Source of the DNA: Maribacter sp. ACAM166
Lineage (GTDB): Bacteria > Bacteroidota > Bacteroidia > Flavobacteriales > Flavobacteriaceae
Assembly: GCF_005771495.1 (NCBI RefSeq)
Contig: NZ_VAUW01000033.1
Coordinates: 1 to 49,033, forward strand
DNA length: 49,033 nucleotides
Direction of reading: 5' to 3'
The position numbers were made by a program, and so were the translations under genes. Of the stretch, positions 6,322-15,835 are shown in pieces (position 1 is the first letter of the stretch; every line of letters starts with the position of its first letter). The notes under the pieces are model-generated. The model was not told where the DNA came from, did not search any database, and saw nothing but the letters and a program-made list of their open reading frames with translations.

Positions 6322-9015
6322 ATGAAAATAAATAATTTAGTTTGTCTACTTGTTTTGATGTTTTTTAGCTCTTCCGTAGAGGCGCAGAAATATTGGGACA
6401 ATATCAATACTAAGGAATCTACCTTAGGTATCTCGGAAGTATTCCAAACATTTGACACCGAAGATTTTAAATTAAAAGTGGTTAGGGCCTCCCAAACAGT
6501 AGCAGCTTTAGGACCCAATGCAAATCCTGACTTTGATTTTACTCCTGGGGATAGATTGGAAAAGCGTGATAAGGACAGCCTTTACCACCTTGGAGATATT
6601 AATTTAAGAATTAGGGAAGGAAATGGTAAGTGGAAGGGTTACTCCACTGCCCATAAAAGAATGGAGGTTATACCCTTACAACCTTATGGTAACATACTAG
6701 CGGCTGCCGACCTATCAAATACATTACCGAAGGATATTCCAGTTAATTTACAGCGTTATTATGAGTTGGATGATGGAGATTTAGTCTTGCGGTTTAGAAT
6801 TACGAATACTCAAAGTCAATCTATAGAAATTGGTGCATTAGGAGTGCCGATGGTTTTTAATAATATTTTAGAGGGGAACTCCTTAGATGAAGCCCATGCA
6901 CAAAATGTTTTTTTTGACCCCTATATTGGTAAAGATGCTGGCTATTTGGAAGTAAAGCGACTTAGCGGAAATGGTCCTGCACTTCTTGTATTGCCTAAAG
7001 AAAATATGGCTTTTGAAGCATACAGGCCCTTGTTGGATGGGCTCACGCCAAGAAGTACTGTATTTGAAGGATTTCACGAATGGATGGTCTATTCCAAAGC
7101 GTATTCGGAACAGGAGTGGAAAGGAATAAGCCAATGGAACGAGCCTAGCTCATTGGTTTTGTCCCCGAATGAATCTAAGGACTTTGCTTTGAAAATTGTA
7201 CTCAGCGACGGAATAAAGGATATCCCAAAAACCTTAATTAAAGAAGAACGCCCGGTCGCTACGGCAATTCCTGGTTATATTCTACCAATGGATGTAAATG
7301 GTCAGCTTTTTTTAAACTATCTTTTTGATGTAGATAAAATTAATGTAGAACCTAAAGGAGCCCTTATAGTAACGAAAAACAGTCAAACTGCTACAAATTT
7401 AAAAAAATACAGTGTTCAAGGAAAAAAGTGGGGAGATGCTAGGATTACTATTATATACGAAGATGGGCTAGAACAAAGCATACATTATAAAGTCATAAAG
7501 TCGGAAACCGAAGTTGTCAAGGATTTTGGGCATTTCCTCACTACAGAACAGTGGTTTGATGATGCTACCGATATTTTTGGAAGAAGCCCTTCTGTAATAA
7601 CCTACGATTACGAAAAGCAAGAACAGGTAAGGCAAGATGGAAGAGCTTGGATAGGCGGGCTTAGCGATGAAGGAGGGGCTGGAAGTTGGCTGGGTGCCAT
7701 CATGAAACAATTGATACAACCAGAAAAGGCCGAAATCGATAAGTTACAACGGTTCGTAGAAGAAACATTATGGGGTGGGCTTCAACAGAGTGAAGGGCCA
7801 GATATGTATGGTGTTAGAAAAAGCCTGTTTTATTACGAACCGGATTCCTTGCCCAAAGGAACTTATGATAAGGATATAAATTTTACTACTTGGGCGGCTT
7901 GGAATCATAAAAATGCCAACGAATACGGGAGGTCTTACAATTATCCGCACGTCGCAGCTGCTTACATGGTAATGTATAGGTTATCTAGATATTATAAGAA
8001 TCTTGTGGATTCTAGGTCATGGGAATGGTATTTAAAAAATGCGTATCACACAAGCGTAGCTATGGTTGAAAAAGCTCCTTATTATGCGCAATTTGGGCAA
8101 ATGGAAGGCTCTGTATTTTTATTGATCTTACAAGATCTTAAAAATGAAAATTACACCGAAATGGCTTCTGATCTTGAAAGGAGAATGAAAGAAAGAGCTG
8201 ACCATTGGCGTGCATTAGAATACCCATTTGGAAGTGAAATGCCCTGGGATTCCACTGGTCAGGAAGAAGTTTATATGTGGTCTGATTATTTTGGCTATGA
8301 TGAAAAAGCTTTGGTAACCTTAAAGGCTATTTTAGCATATATGCCAAATATTCCACATTGGGCTTATAATGGAAATGCCCGTCGATATTGGGATTTTTTG
8401 TATGCCGGTAAAGCAGGGGAAACATCAAGGGTAGAACGTCAGATACATCATTACGGATCTTCGTTGAACGCCATACCGGTATTACAGCACTACAGAGAGC
8501 ATCCAGATGATTTTTATTTATTACAAGTGGGATATGGTGGATTGTTGGGAGGTATTGCGAATATAACCCAAGACGGTTTCGGCCCGGCCGCATTTCACTC
8601 GTTTCCATCCTCACTGAAAATAGATGGAATTTCGGGTGATTATGGCTCTGGATTTTATGGATATGCCGTGAATTCCGGAAGTTATCTTTTTGAGCATGAA
8701 GATTTTGGATGGCTTGCTTTTGGTGGAAACCTTACTATGAGCGAAGGTGTGGTAACCGCAGAAATAACTACGGCAGCAAGGTCTAAAGTATATATTGCTT
8801 CGAAAAAATTATGGCTTACATTGGATGCTGGAAAATTTGATAAAGTTATATTCAATACCAGAACTGACGAAGTTACAGTTGTTTTAGATGGTAAAACAAA
8901 GTATACACCTAATGCGTATTTAAGAATCGATACTGATACGGAGTTACCCTTTAAGAAAGTAAGGGGAGCTTATGAAATTCCTTTGAGTGATAAAAAGATT
9001 CATATAAAGATTTAG
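6322..9015 (+). CDS. Secreted DUF5695-like protein, candidate glycoside hydrolase
   Basis: About 897 residues from the ATG at 6322, chosen because it gives a clean signal peptide (MKINNLVCLLVLMFFSSSVEAQ). An in-frame ATG at 6265 would add 19 residues ahead of it. The N-terminal half is beta-rich (RYYELDDGDLVLRFRITNT; YGNILAAADL); the second half is helical with aromatic- and acid-rich stretches typical of (alpha/alpha)6 glycosidases (WIGGLSDEGGAGSWLGA, YNYPHVAAAYMVMYRL, EMPWDSTGQEEVYMWSDYFG). I recognise the overall pattern as DUF5695, a family without an established reaction that I can cite. Its position between two arabinofuranosidase genes, ending at a strong terminator, suggests a sugar-releasing enzyme for the same glycan. 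The family assignment is from memory of its motifs and is moderately sure. Confidence 0.6.
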   Translation: MKINNLVCLLVLMFFSSSVEAQKYWDNINTKESTLGISEVFQTFDTEDFKLKVVRASQTVAALGPNANPDFDFTPGDRLEKRDKDSLYHLGDINLRIREGNGKWKGYSTAHKRMEVIPLQPYGNILAAADLSNTLPKDIPVNLQRYYELDDGDLVLRFRITNTQSQSIEIGALGVPMVFNNILEGNSLDEAHAQNVFFDPYIGKDAGYLEVKRLSGNGPALLVLPKENMAFEAYRPLLDGLTPRSTVFEGFHEWMVYSKAYSEQEWKGISQWNEPSSLVLSPNESKDFALKIVLSDGIKDIPKTLIKEERPVATAIPGYILPMDVNGQLFLNYLFDVDKINVEPKGALIVTKNSQTATNLKKYSVQGKKWGDARITIIYEDGLEQSIHYKVIKSETEVVKDFGHFLTTEQWFDDATDIFGRSPSVITYDYEKQEQVRQDGRAWIGGLSDEGGAGSWLGAIMKQLIQPEKAEIDKLQRFVEETLWGGLQQSEGPDMYGVRKSLFYYEPDSLPKGTYDKDINFTTWAAWNHKNANEYGRSYNYPHVAAAYMVMYRLSRYYKNLVDSRSWEWYLKNAYHTSVAMVEKAPYYAQFGQMEGSVFLLILQDLKNENYTEMASDLERRMKERADHWRALEYPFGSEMPWDSTGQEEVYMWSDYFGYDEKALVTLKAILAYMPNIPHWAYNGNARRYWDFLYAGKAGETSRVERQIHHYGSSLNAIPVLQHYREHPDDFYLLQVGYGGLLGGIANITQDGFGPAAFHSFPSSLKIDGISGDYGSGFYGYAVNSGSYLFEHEDFGWLAFGGNLTMSEGVVTAEITTAARSKVYIASKKLWLTLDAGKFDKVIFNTRTDEVTVVLDGKTKYTPNAYLRIDTDTELPFKKVRGAYEIPLSDKKIHIKI

Positions 9016-9063
9016 GAGGAGAATATAAAAAATCAGGTATTAGAATTTTGTTTGAGTTAGTTG

Positions 9064-9106
9064 AAAGGCAAGGACAGCTAACCAGTTAGTTGTCTTTGCT
9101 TTTATT
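9064..9106 (+). terminator. Rho-independent terminator after the DUF5695-like gene
   Basis: Left arm GCAAGGACAGCTAAC (9068-9082) pairs with GTTAGTTGTCTTTGC (9085-9099), with two G-U pairs and a very tight loop, and is followed by TTTTATTT. It lies about 50 bases after the stop codon. The A-run before the left arm can also pair with the T-run. The rest of the 9016-9315 gap holds no gene; AGTGT (9211) and ACACT (9238) face each other but are too far apart to match the operator seen elsewhere. Confidence 0.7.
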
Positions 9107-9315
9107 TACAAGACTAACATAGCATAATCAGTTTAACAAATATAAAAAGTTATATATATGTAGTTTTAATCTTGTTGCAACGCGGTTCAGCTTAAGTTTT
9201 GGAAATTAAGAGTGTTTTACCGAAATGAAAGTTTTTCACACTAACAATTAAGCTCGACATATGTTTTAATATAAAGCTCAGTTTCCGATTTTAAAATAAA
9301 ATAAAATACAAAAAT

Positions 9316-11661
9316 ATGAAGACAAAACGTCATTTAGTATTTCTCTTAAATATTTTGATATGTGCGATATGTATGAGCCAGACTGATAGTAAATACGTGA
9401 TACCGCCTAAAGTAGACCTTCAGGCTTTTCCTTTTGATTTGAAAGATGTTCGTATCTCATCGGGAAATTTATTTGATAATGCAATGGAGCTTAATGCGAA
9501 ATATCTGCTGACTTTAGATGCGGACCGTTTACTTCATCGGTGGAGAAAAAATTCTGGTTTAGAACCCAAAGCTCCTCTTTATGATGGATGGGAACAAAAC
9601 TCATCACATATGCTCGGGCATTACCTTTCCGCCTGCGCATTAATGTATGCTGCGTCAGGAGAACAAATTTTTTTGGATAAAACAAATTATGTTGTGGATG
9701 AGTTAGCTGCATGTCAAGAAGCTAGGGGCACAGGTTATGTTGGTGGTGTACCTGATGAAGATAGAATTTGGAACGAGGTAGCTTCAGGAAATATAAAATC
9801 TTCCGGATTTGATTTAAATGGTGGATGGGTTCCATGGTATATGATCCACAAAGCGTGGGATGGTTTAATAGACGCCTATTTGTTATGTGATAATGAAAAA
9901 GCTAAAAGAATCGTTGTTCTAATGTCGGACTGGGCTTATGACAAATTCAAAAACCTTTCGGAAGAAAATTTCCAGCTTATGCTAGAAGCTGAGTTTGGTG
10001 GAATGAATGAGTCTTTGGCAAAGGTGTACGAAATAACCGGAGATAAAAAATACTTAAATCTTGCTTACCGTTTTGAGCATAAAAAAGTAATTGACCCGCT
10101 AGCTGATAAGCAAAATAATTTAGGTGGATTACATGCAAATACTCAAATACCTAAAATTTTAGGTAATGCAAAACTCTATGAACTTACAAACAGCAAACGT
10201 GACTCTGCCGTTGCTCATTATTTCTGGGATACAGTTATAGACCATCATTCATATGCAAACGGCGGTAATAGTAATTTTGAGTATTTTTCGCAACCTGATA
10301 AACTTTTTAATCAACTAAGTACCAATACTTCAGAAACATGTAACACTTACAATATGCTAAAATTAAGTGAGTACTTGTTTGAATGGGCACCTTCAGCCAA
10401 GTACATGGACTATTATGAAAGTGCTTTATACAACCATATTTTAGCATCGCAGAACCCCGAAACAGGTATGTTTTCCTATTATTTAACTTTGCAATCGGGC
10501 ACCGAAAAAGAATTCAGTACACCTTACGATTCTTTTTGGTGTTGCGTTGGGACTGGTATAGAAAATCATGCTAAATATGGTAAAAGTATTTATCATAAAG
10601 GACATAACGGCAGTTTGTATGTCAATCTATTTGTTCCTTCAGTTTTAACTTGGAACCAAAAAAATATAATAATCAAACAAGAAACCAAATATCCAGAATC
10701 TGAAAAAATTGAGCTGACTATTGAGAAAGGTGACTCTAAATTCCCGATTCATATTCGCCATCCTGGTTGGGCAACCGGAGGAATGCAGATAAAAGTCAAT
10801 AACACATTGTTTAGACATAATTCTCTGCCAAGTAGTTATATTACAATTGATAGAAATTGGAAAAAAGGAGATAAGATAGAAATTAATATACCAATGGACG
10901 TTTATACTAAAAAATTGCCTGGAGCTGAAAATAGTTTCGCATTATTTTACGGGCCTACATTAATGTCCGGAGGCTTAGGAAAGGAAGAGTTAAGCACGCT
11001 TGCACTTCCTGTGCTGGTTACCGAAGACAAACCAGTCAGCGAATGGATAACGAGAACTAGCGACACTAGTTTTTCTTTTCAAACTAACAAAATTGGAAGA
11101 CCTAAAGATTTAAAAATAATCCCATTATATAGTATGTACGACCAAAAGCAGATAGTTTATTGGGATAGTTTCTCTAAAGAGAAATGGGGAAACCAAAAGG
11201 ATGCCTATGAAGCCGAACTAATGAGAATTGAGGATACTGAGAAACGTACTGTGGATTTAATGCGTTTAGGGGAAATGCAGCCCGAAAGAGACCATAATCT
11301 ACAGGGGGAAAGTACAGGCGTAGGAGAATATGCAGGCACAGGTAGAAAATATAGGGATGCTCCTAATGGTGGGTGGTTTTCTTTTGAATTAAAATGTGAT
11401 CCGAATGCATCTCTAGATTTGTATAGTACTTATAATGGAAGCGATGGAGGGAAACGAAAATTTGACATTCTCGTGGATGATCGGTTGATAGCAACCGAAC
11501 ATTTGAAAGCTGAAAAACCGAGAGAGTTTATCGATTGCAAATATCCTATTCCTTTTGATTTAACCAAGGGTAAAGAATTTATTACTGTTACGTTTAAAGC
11601 GCACAAAGATAATATTGCAGGAGCTGTTTATGGTTGTAAACTTGTTCTAAGAAAAGATTAA
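9316..11661 (+). CDS. Secreted GH146-like beta-L-arabinofuranosidase
   Basis: A 781-residue protein with a signal peptide (residues 1-22, ending CMSQT). Residues about 30-530 are the DUF1680 catalytic domain: SSHMLGHYLSACALMYA, EFGGMNESLAKVYEITG, GLHANTQIPKIL, MDYYESALYNHILASQ. The zinc/nucleophile set is E340-T-C342 and C409-C410. The segment about 540-630 resembles the DUF4986 domain found after the catalytic domain in GH146 proteins, and the last about 140 residues (GAVYGCKLVLRKD at the end) look like a beta-sandwich appended in the same family. Length and architecture fit GH146 enzymes that release L-arabinose from beta-linked arabinofuranose. It has its own upstream gap after a terminator, so it may have its own promoter. 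The araB operon follows 252 bases later. Confidence 0.82.
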   Translation: MKTKRHLVFLLNILICAICMSQTDSKYVIPPKVDLQAFPFDLKDVRISSGNLFDNAMELNAKYLLTLDADRLLHRWRKNSGLEPKAPLYDGWEQNSSHMLGHYLSACALMYAASGEQIFLDKTNYVVDELAACQEARGTGYVGGVPDEDRIWNEVASGNIKSSGFDLNGGWVPWYMIHKAWDGLIDAYLLCDNEKAKRIVVLMSDWAYDKFKNLSEENFQLMLEAEFGGMNESLAKVYEITGDKKYLNLAYRFEHKKVIDPLADKQNNLGGLHANTQIPKILGNAKLYELTNSKRDSAVAHYFWDTVIDHHSYANGGNSNFEYFSQPDKLFNQLSTNTSETCNTYNMLKLSEYLFEWAPSAKYMDYYESALYNHILASQNPETGMFSYYLTLQSGTEKEFSTPYDSFWCCVGTGIENHAKYGKSIYHKGHNGSLYVNLFVPSVLTWNQKNIIIKQETKYPESEKIELTIEKGDSKFPIHIRHPGWATGGMQIKVNNTLFRHNSLPSSYITIDRNWKKGDKIEINIPMDVYTKKLPGAENSFALFYGPTLMSGGLGKEELSTLALPVLVTEDKPVSEWITRTSDTSFSFQTNKIGRPKDLKIIPLYSMYDQKQIVYWDSFSKEKWGNQKDAYEAELMRIEDTEKRTVDLMRLGEMQPERDHNLQGESTGVGEYAGTGRKYRDAPNGGWFSFELKCDPNASLDLYSTYNGSDGGKRKFDILVDDRLIATEHLKAEKPREFIDCKYPIPFDLTKGKEFITVTFKAHKDNIAGAVYGCKLVLRKD

Positions 11662-11744
11662 ATTTAGGCTAATTCAATCGAAGGAAAGACAATATGAGTT
11701 ACGGCATACAGATTTGCCCATAAATGTGGAAATAGAAATCAGTC

Positions 11745-11773
11745 TAATTTTTAAGTGTAAGTAGCACACTTTA
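11745..11773 (+). promoter_or_regulatory. Candidate araB promoter and AraR-like operator
   Basis: TAATTTTT (11745-11752), one base from the -7 consensus, is followed by AAGTGT (11753-11758), seven bases, and ACACTT (11766-11771), a perfect six-base dyad. The layout repeats the one at 2706-2734 (-7-like element, two or three bases, GTGT, seven bases, ACACTT). No good -33 element at the correct spacing was found. Confidence 0.45.
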
Positions 11774-11836
11774 ATTTAATTTTATTATCTTTCATACGGT
11801 AATTAAAATTTCTGTAAAAAGCAATATAATAAAACA

Positions 11837-11858
11837 GGCAGCTATTTAAATAGCTGCC
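11837..11858. repeat. Perfect 22-base palindrome in the araB leader
   Basis: The half-site GGCAGCTATTT is followed at once by its exact reverse complement. It lies 55 bases before the araB ATG and about 65 bases after the candidate operator. There is no T-run after it on the plus strand, so a plus-strand terminator is unlikely. It may be an operator or an RNA hairpin in the leader. Confidence 0.6.
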
Positions 11859-11913
11859 AATATATAACTGATTCCTGTGTTATCATGCCAATTTTAAAAA
11901 AAGAGATAAAAAG

Positions 11914-13584
11914 ATGAAAAGATACTTTATCGGATTGGATTATGGTACAGATTCTGTTCGTGCGGTTTTGGTGGATTCGGATAACGGTTCGGAAATAGCA
12001 ACTGAAGTGTTTTGGTATCCACGCTGGAAAAATCAAGAATTTTGTGATGCATCTATAAATCAATTCCGACAGCACCCTTTAGATCATATTGAAGGACTAG
12101 AACTCACAATAAAGTCAGTAGTTGTTCATAGTAAGATCAATCCTAAATCAATTAAAGGAATTTGTATAGATACTACAGGTTCTTCACCAATTCCGGTAAC
12201 TGCTAAAGGCACTCCTTTGGCCTTTGAGGTTGGTTTTGAAAATAATGCCAATGCGATGATGGTCCTTTGGAAAGACCATACAGCAATTAAAGAAGCCAAA
12301 GAAATCAACGAATTAGTTTCCAATTGGGATGGTACGGATTTTATTAAATATGAAGGAGGTGTTTATTCTTCAGAATGGTTTTGGGCAAAAATCTTACACA
12401 TAATTCGTGCAGATATAGATGTTAAAAAACAGGCATTTACATGGATGGAGCATTGCGACTTTATGACGTTTCTATTGATTGGAAATAAGGATTTAAAATC
12501 CTTTAAGCGTAGTCGTTGCGCAGCAGGCCATAAGGCAATGTGGCATGAGAGTTGGAATGGATTGCCATCTGTGAAATTTTTAGCTCAGTTAGATCCATAT
12601 CTCGCCGAACTTCGAAATAGATTATATAATCAAACCTTTACTTCCGATCAGGTCGCAGGTAACTTAAGTACCGATTGGGCAGGAAGGTTAGGACTCACCA
12701 CAGACACTATTATAGCCGTAGGGACATTTGATGCGCATGCTGGTGCCGTTGGGACCAAAATTGAAGAACATGCTCTGGTGCGGGTTATGGGTACTTCAAC
12801 GTGCGATATTATGGTATCCCCAAAAGATGTCATCGGTTCCAACCCTATTTCGGGTATATGTGGGCAAGTAAATGGATCGGTCATTCCTGGTCTAGTGGGA
12901 TTAGAGGCCGGCCAATCTGGATTTGGAGATGTTTTGGCATGGTTCAAAGACGTCTTGTCATGGCCGATAGATACTTTAGTGTTGTCGTCCAATATTCTCG
13001 ACGACCAACAAAAAATGAAATTAGAAAAAGAAATAGATGATAACTTTATTCGGAAATTGAGTAATGAAGCTGAAAATCTGCCTTTGACAGAGAGTATTCC
13101 AATAGCTTTAGATTGGATAAATGGTAGAAGAACGCCTGATGCAAATCAAGAACTGAAAAGTGCAATCAGTAATTTATCGTTAGGGAGCAAAGCTCCACAT
13201 ATTTTTAAGGCATTGGTTCATGCAATTTGCTTTGGAGCTAAAAAGATTGTTGACAGGCTTGAAGAAGAGGGTGTCAGAATTGATAAGGTAATAGGAATAG
13301 GCGGTGTGGCCAGAAAATCTTCATTTATTATGCAAACTTTGGCTAATGTATTAAATATGCCAATCAAAATTTCCGCATCGGACCAGACTCCGGCATTAGG
13401 TGCCGCTATTTATGCGGCTGTAGCTGCAGGTGTTTATCCCGATGTGATTACCGCTGCTCAAAAAATGGGAAGCGATTTTGAGGCTGAGTATGTTCCTATA
13501 CAGGAACAGGTAGAGCAACTATTACCCGAAATAGAAGCATATAATTCTTTGTGTTCTTTTATTGAACTCAATTCTAAAAAGTAG
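11914..13584 (+). CDS. araB: Ribulokinase
   Basis: A 556-residue cytoplasmic FGGY-family sugar kinase that phosphorylates L-ribulose to L-ribulose 5-phosphate. The N-terminal phosphate-binding motif is FIGLDYGTDSVRAVLVD, as in AraB proteins; VGTFDAHAGAVG and the C-terminal ATP-binding IGIGGVARKSSFIMQTLANVL are also typical, and the length matches (E. coli AraB 566). araD follows after five bases and araA after that, so the three form the classical arabinose operon in B-D-A order. Likely controlled by the AraR-like protein through the site at 11753-11771. Confidence 0.95.
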   Translation: MKRYFIGLDYGTDSVRAVLVDSDNGSEIATEVFWYPRWKNQEFCDASINQFRQHPLDHIEGLELTIKSVVVHSKINPKSIKGICIDTTGSSPIPVTAKGTPLAFEVGFENNANAMMVLWKDHTAIKEAKEINELVSNWDGTDFIKYEGGVYSSEWFWAKILHIIRADIDVKKQAFTWMEHCDFMTFLLIGNKDLKSFKRSRCAAGHKAMWHESWNGLPSVKFLAQLDPYLAELRNRLYNQTFTSDQVAGNLSTDWAGRLGLTTDTIIAVGTFDAHAGAVGTKIEEHALVRVMGTSTCDIMVSPKDVIGSNPISGICGQVNGSVIPGLVGLEAGQSGFGDVLAWFKDVLSWPIDTLVLSSNILDDQQKMKLEKEIDDNFIRKLSNEAENLPLTESIPIALDWINGRRTPDANQELKSAISNLSLGSKAPHIFKALVHAICFGAKKIVDRLEEEGVRIDKVIGIGGVARKSSFIMQTLANVLNMPIKISASDQTPALGAAIYAAVAAGVYPDVITAAQKMGSDFEAEYVPIQEQVEQLLPEIEAYNSLCSFIELNSKK

Positions 13585-13589
13585 TTTTT

Positions 13590-14291
13590 ATGACTTCTAA
13601 ATACACGTCATTAAAAAGGGAATGTTACGAGGCTAATATGCAATTAAATGCATTAGGATTGGTTGTGCATACCTTTGGCAACGTTAGTGCATTGGATAGG
13701 AAAAATGCTGTTTTTGCCATAAAGCCAAGTGGAGTCGCCTATTCTGATTTAAAGCCTAAAGACATCGTGATAGTAGACTATGACAATACTATTATTGAGG
13801 GTAAAATGAGGCCATCCTCGGATACTAAAACACATTCCTATCTTTATAAAAACTGGGAAACTATTGGAGGCATAGCCCATACGCATGCAACGTATTCTGT
13901 AGCTTGGGCACAGGCTCAAAAGGATATTCCTATTTTGGGAACTACTCACGCCGATCACTTAACAGTGGACATTCCTTGTGCTCCACCCATGAAAGATGTG
14001 CTGATAAAAGGGAATTACGAACACAATACGGGCGCTCAAATCTTGGAGTGTTTTAAAAATAGACAACTATCGCATACGGAAGTAGAAATGATATTGATAG
14101 GAAGCCATGGCCCATTTGCTTGGGGAAAGGATGCTACAAAAGCTGTATATAATAGTAAAGTACTTGAGGTAATTGCTCAAATGGCATTTATTACTTTACA
14201 AATAAATCCTGATGCTCAGAAATTAAAAGATTCGTTAATTAAAAAACATTATGAACGTAAACATGGTAAGAATGCTTACTACGGACAGTAA
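13590..14291 (+). CDS. araD: L-ribulose-5-phosphate 4-epimerase
   Basis: A 233-residue class II aldolase-fold protein that converts L-ribulose 5-phosphate to D-xylulose 5-phosphate, the exit to the pentose phosphate pathway. The zinc-binding histidines are visible as H97 and H99 (GIAHTHATYS) and H173 (GSHGPF), and the catalytic Asp as D122 (THADH). Length equals that of E. coli AraD (231). It sits five bases after araB and twelve before araA. Confidence 0.95.
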   Translation: MTSKYTSLKRECYEANMQLNALGLVVHTFGNVSALDRKNAVFAIKPSGVAYSDLKPKDIVIVDYDNTIIEGKMRPSSDTKTHSYLYKNWETIGGIAHTHATYSVAWAQAQKDIPILGTTHADHLTVDIPCAPPMKDVLIKGNYEHNTGAQILECFKNRQLSHTEVEMILIGSHGPFAWGKDATKAVYNSKVLEVIAQMAFITLQINPDAQKLKDSLIKKHYERKHGKNAYYGQ

Positions 14292-14303
14292 ACGATAATC
14301 AGA

Positions 14304-15812
14304 ATGACAGACCAATCAAAAAAGGAAATATGGTTCATTACTGGTAGCCAAAATCTATATGGTGATGAAATATTAAAGGAGGTTGCAAAAAATTCGCAAG
14401 AAATTACCATAGGATTTTGTGAATCTAGACATCTACCTGTAAAAATTGTTTGTAAACCTACCTTAAAGTCATCCGAGGAAATCATTACGATTTGTAATGA
14501 GGCCAATAGCAGTAAAGATTGTATTGGAATTATTGCGTGGATGCATACGTTTTCACCAGCTAAAATGTGGATTACAGGCTTACGTATTTTAAACAAACCT
14601 ATTTGCCACCTTCACACCCAATTCAACGCGGAAATTCCATGGAAAACAATAGATATGGATTTTATGAATCTAAACCAATCTGCACATGGCGATAGAGAAT
14701 TTGGATTTATAATGTCCCGGATGCGAAAAAAGCGAAAAATCGTTGTCGGCCATTGGCAAACGGATGGGGTTCAAATGAAATTAGGCGTTTGGTCACGAGT
14801 AGTCTTAGGATGGAACGAATTGCAAAATTTGAAAGTAGCCCGAATTGGCGACAACATGCGCGAAGTTGCGGTTACTGAGGGTGATAAAGTAGAAGCGCAG
14901 ATACGTTTTGGGTTTTCGGTCAATGGTTATGATATGTCCGATGTGGAGGAACACATAAACAACGTGACTGATGATGAATTAGATCAAGTTTTAAAGGAGT
15001 ACGAAGAGGTCTATGTGCTCACACCATCACTTAAAAAAGATGGGGACAGGAGAAATTCCTTGATAGATGCCGCAAAGATTGAGTTGGGCCTGAGGTCCTT
15101 TTTGGAAAAAGGAGGATTTAATGCGTTTACAACTACTTTTGAAAGTTTAGGAGAACTCAAACAACTTCCAGGACTTGCGGTACAAAGACTTATGGCAGAT
15201 GGGTATGGTTTTGGAGCCGAAGGCGACTGGAAAACTGCAGCTATGTTAAGAGCAGTAAAGGTGATGAATATAGGTTTAGAAGGAGGCACTTCATTTATGG
15301 AGGATTACACGTGCCATTTTGCCCCACAAAAATCATACGTTCTGGGCTCTCATATGCTAGAAATTTGCCCCTCTATCACGAATTCTAAGGCAACTTGCGA
15401 AGTTCATCCCTTAGGAATCGGAGGTAAGGAAGATCCTGTGAGACTTGTCTTTACCGCATCGGAAGGAAATTCAGTTAATATATCATTGATTGATATAGGC
15501 AATAGGTTTAGGCTTGTCGTAAATGAAGTAGAAGCGGTAAAGCCTACCGAAGATTTGCCAAAATTACCCGTTGCGCGAGTTTTATGGGATCCAAAACCAA
15601 ATTTAGAGGTCGCAGCTACGACTTGGATGTTGGCGGGAGGCGCTCATCATACTGTATATAGCCAGGCAATCACAACAGAATATATGGAGGATTTTGCAGA
15701 TATTGCAGGGATTGAATTATTGGTAATTGATGAAAACACCAGAATACGCGATTTTAAAGATAGAATGAATGCTAATGAAGCATATTATCAACTTTACCAA
15801 CATGGATTATAA
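14304..15812 (+). CDS. araA: L-arabinose isomerase
   Basis: A 502-residue cytoplasmic enzyme that converts L-arabinose to L-ribulose, the first step of the pathway. It starts with the typical [13 protein letters not shown] and carries the family's metal-site regions ([30 protein letters not shown]). Length is as in other AraA proteins (about 500). It ends the enzyme trio; the mutarotase gene begins 23 bases later, so it is very probably co-transcribed. Confidence 0.96.
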   Translation: MTDQSKKEIWFITGSQNLYGDEILKEVAKNSQEITIGFCESRHLPVKIVCKPTLKSSEEIITICNEANSSKDCIGIIAWMHTFSPAKMWITGLRILNKPICHLHTQFNAEIPWKTIDMDFMNLNQSAHGDREFGFIMSRMRKKRKIVVGHWQTDGVQMKLGVWSRVVLGWNELQNLKVARIGDNMREVAVTEGDKVEAQIRFGFSVNGYDMSDVEEHINNVTDDELDQVLKEYEEVYVLTPSLKKDGDRRNSLIDAAKIELGLRSFLEKGGFNAFTTTFESLGELKQLPGLAVQRLMADGYGFGAEGDWKTAAMLRAVKVMNIGLEGGTSFMEDYTCHFAPQKSYVLGSHMLEICPSITNSKATCEVHPLGIGGKEDPVRLVFTASEGNSVNISLIDIGNRFRLVVNEVEAVKPTEDLPKLPVARVLWDPKPNLEVAATTWMLAGGAHHTVYSQAITTEYMEDFADIAGIELLVIDENTRIRDFKDRMNANEAYYQLYQHGL

Positions 15813-15835
15813 TTAACCGATTCAAATATAAAACG

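Noticed and set aside
12648..12992. 114-codon minus-strand frame inside araB
   Set aside because: Antisense shadow of a confidently identified gene, with no recognisable protein features.
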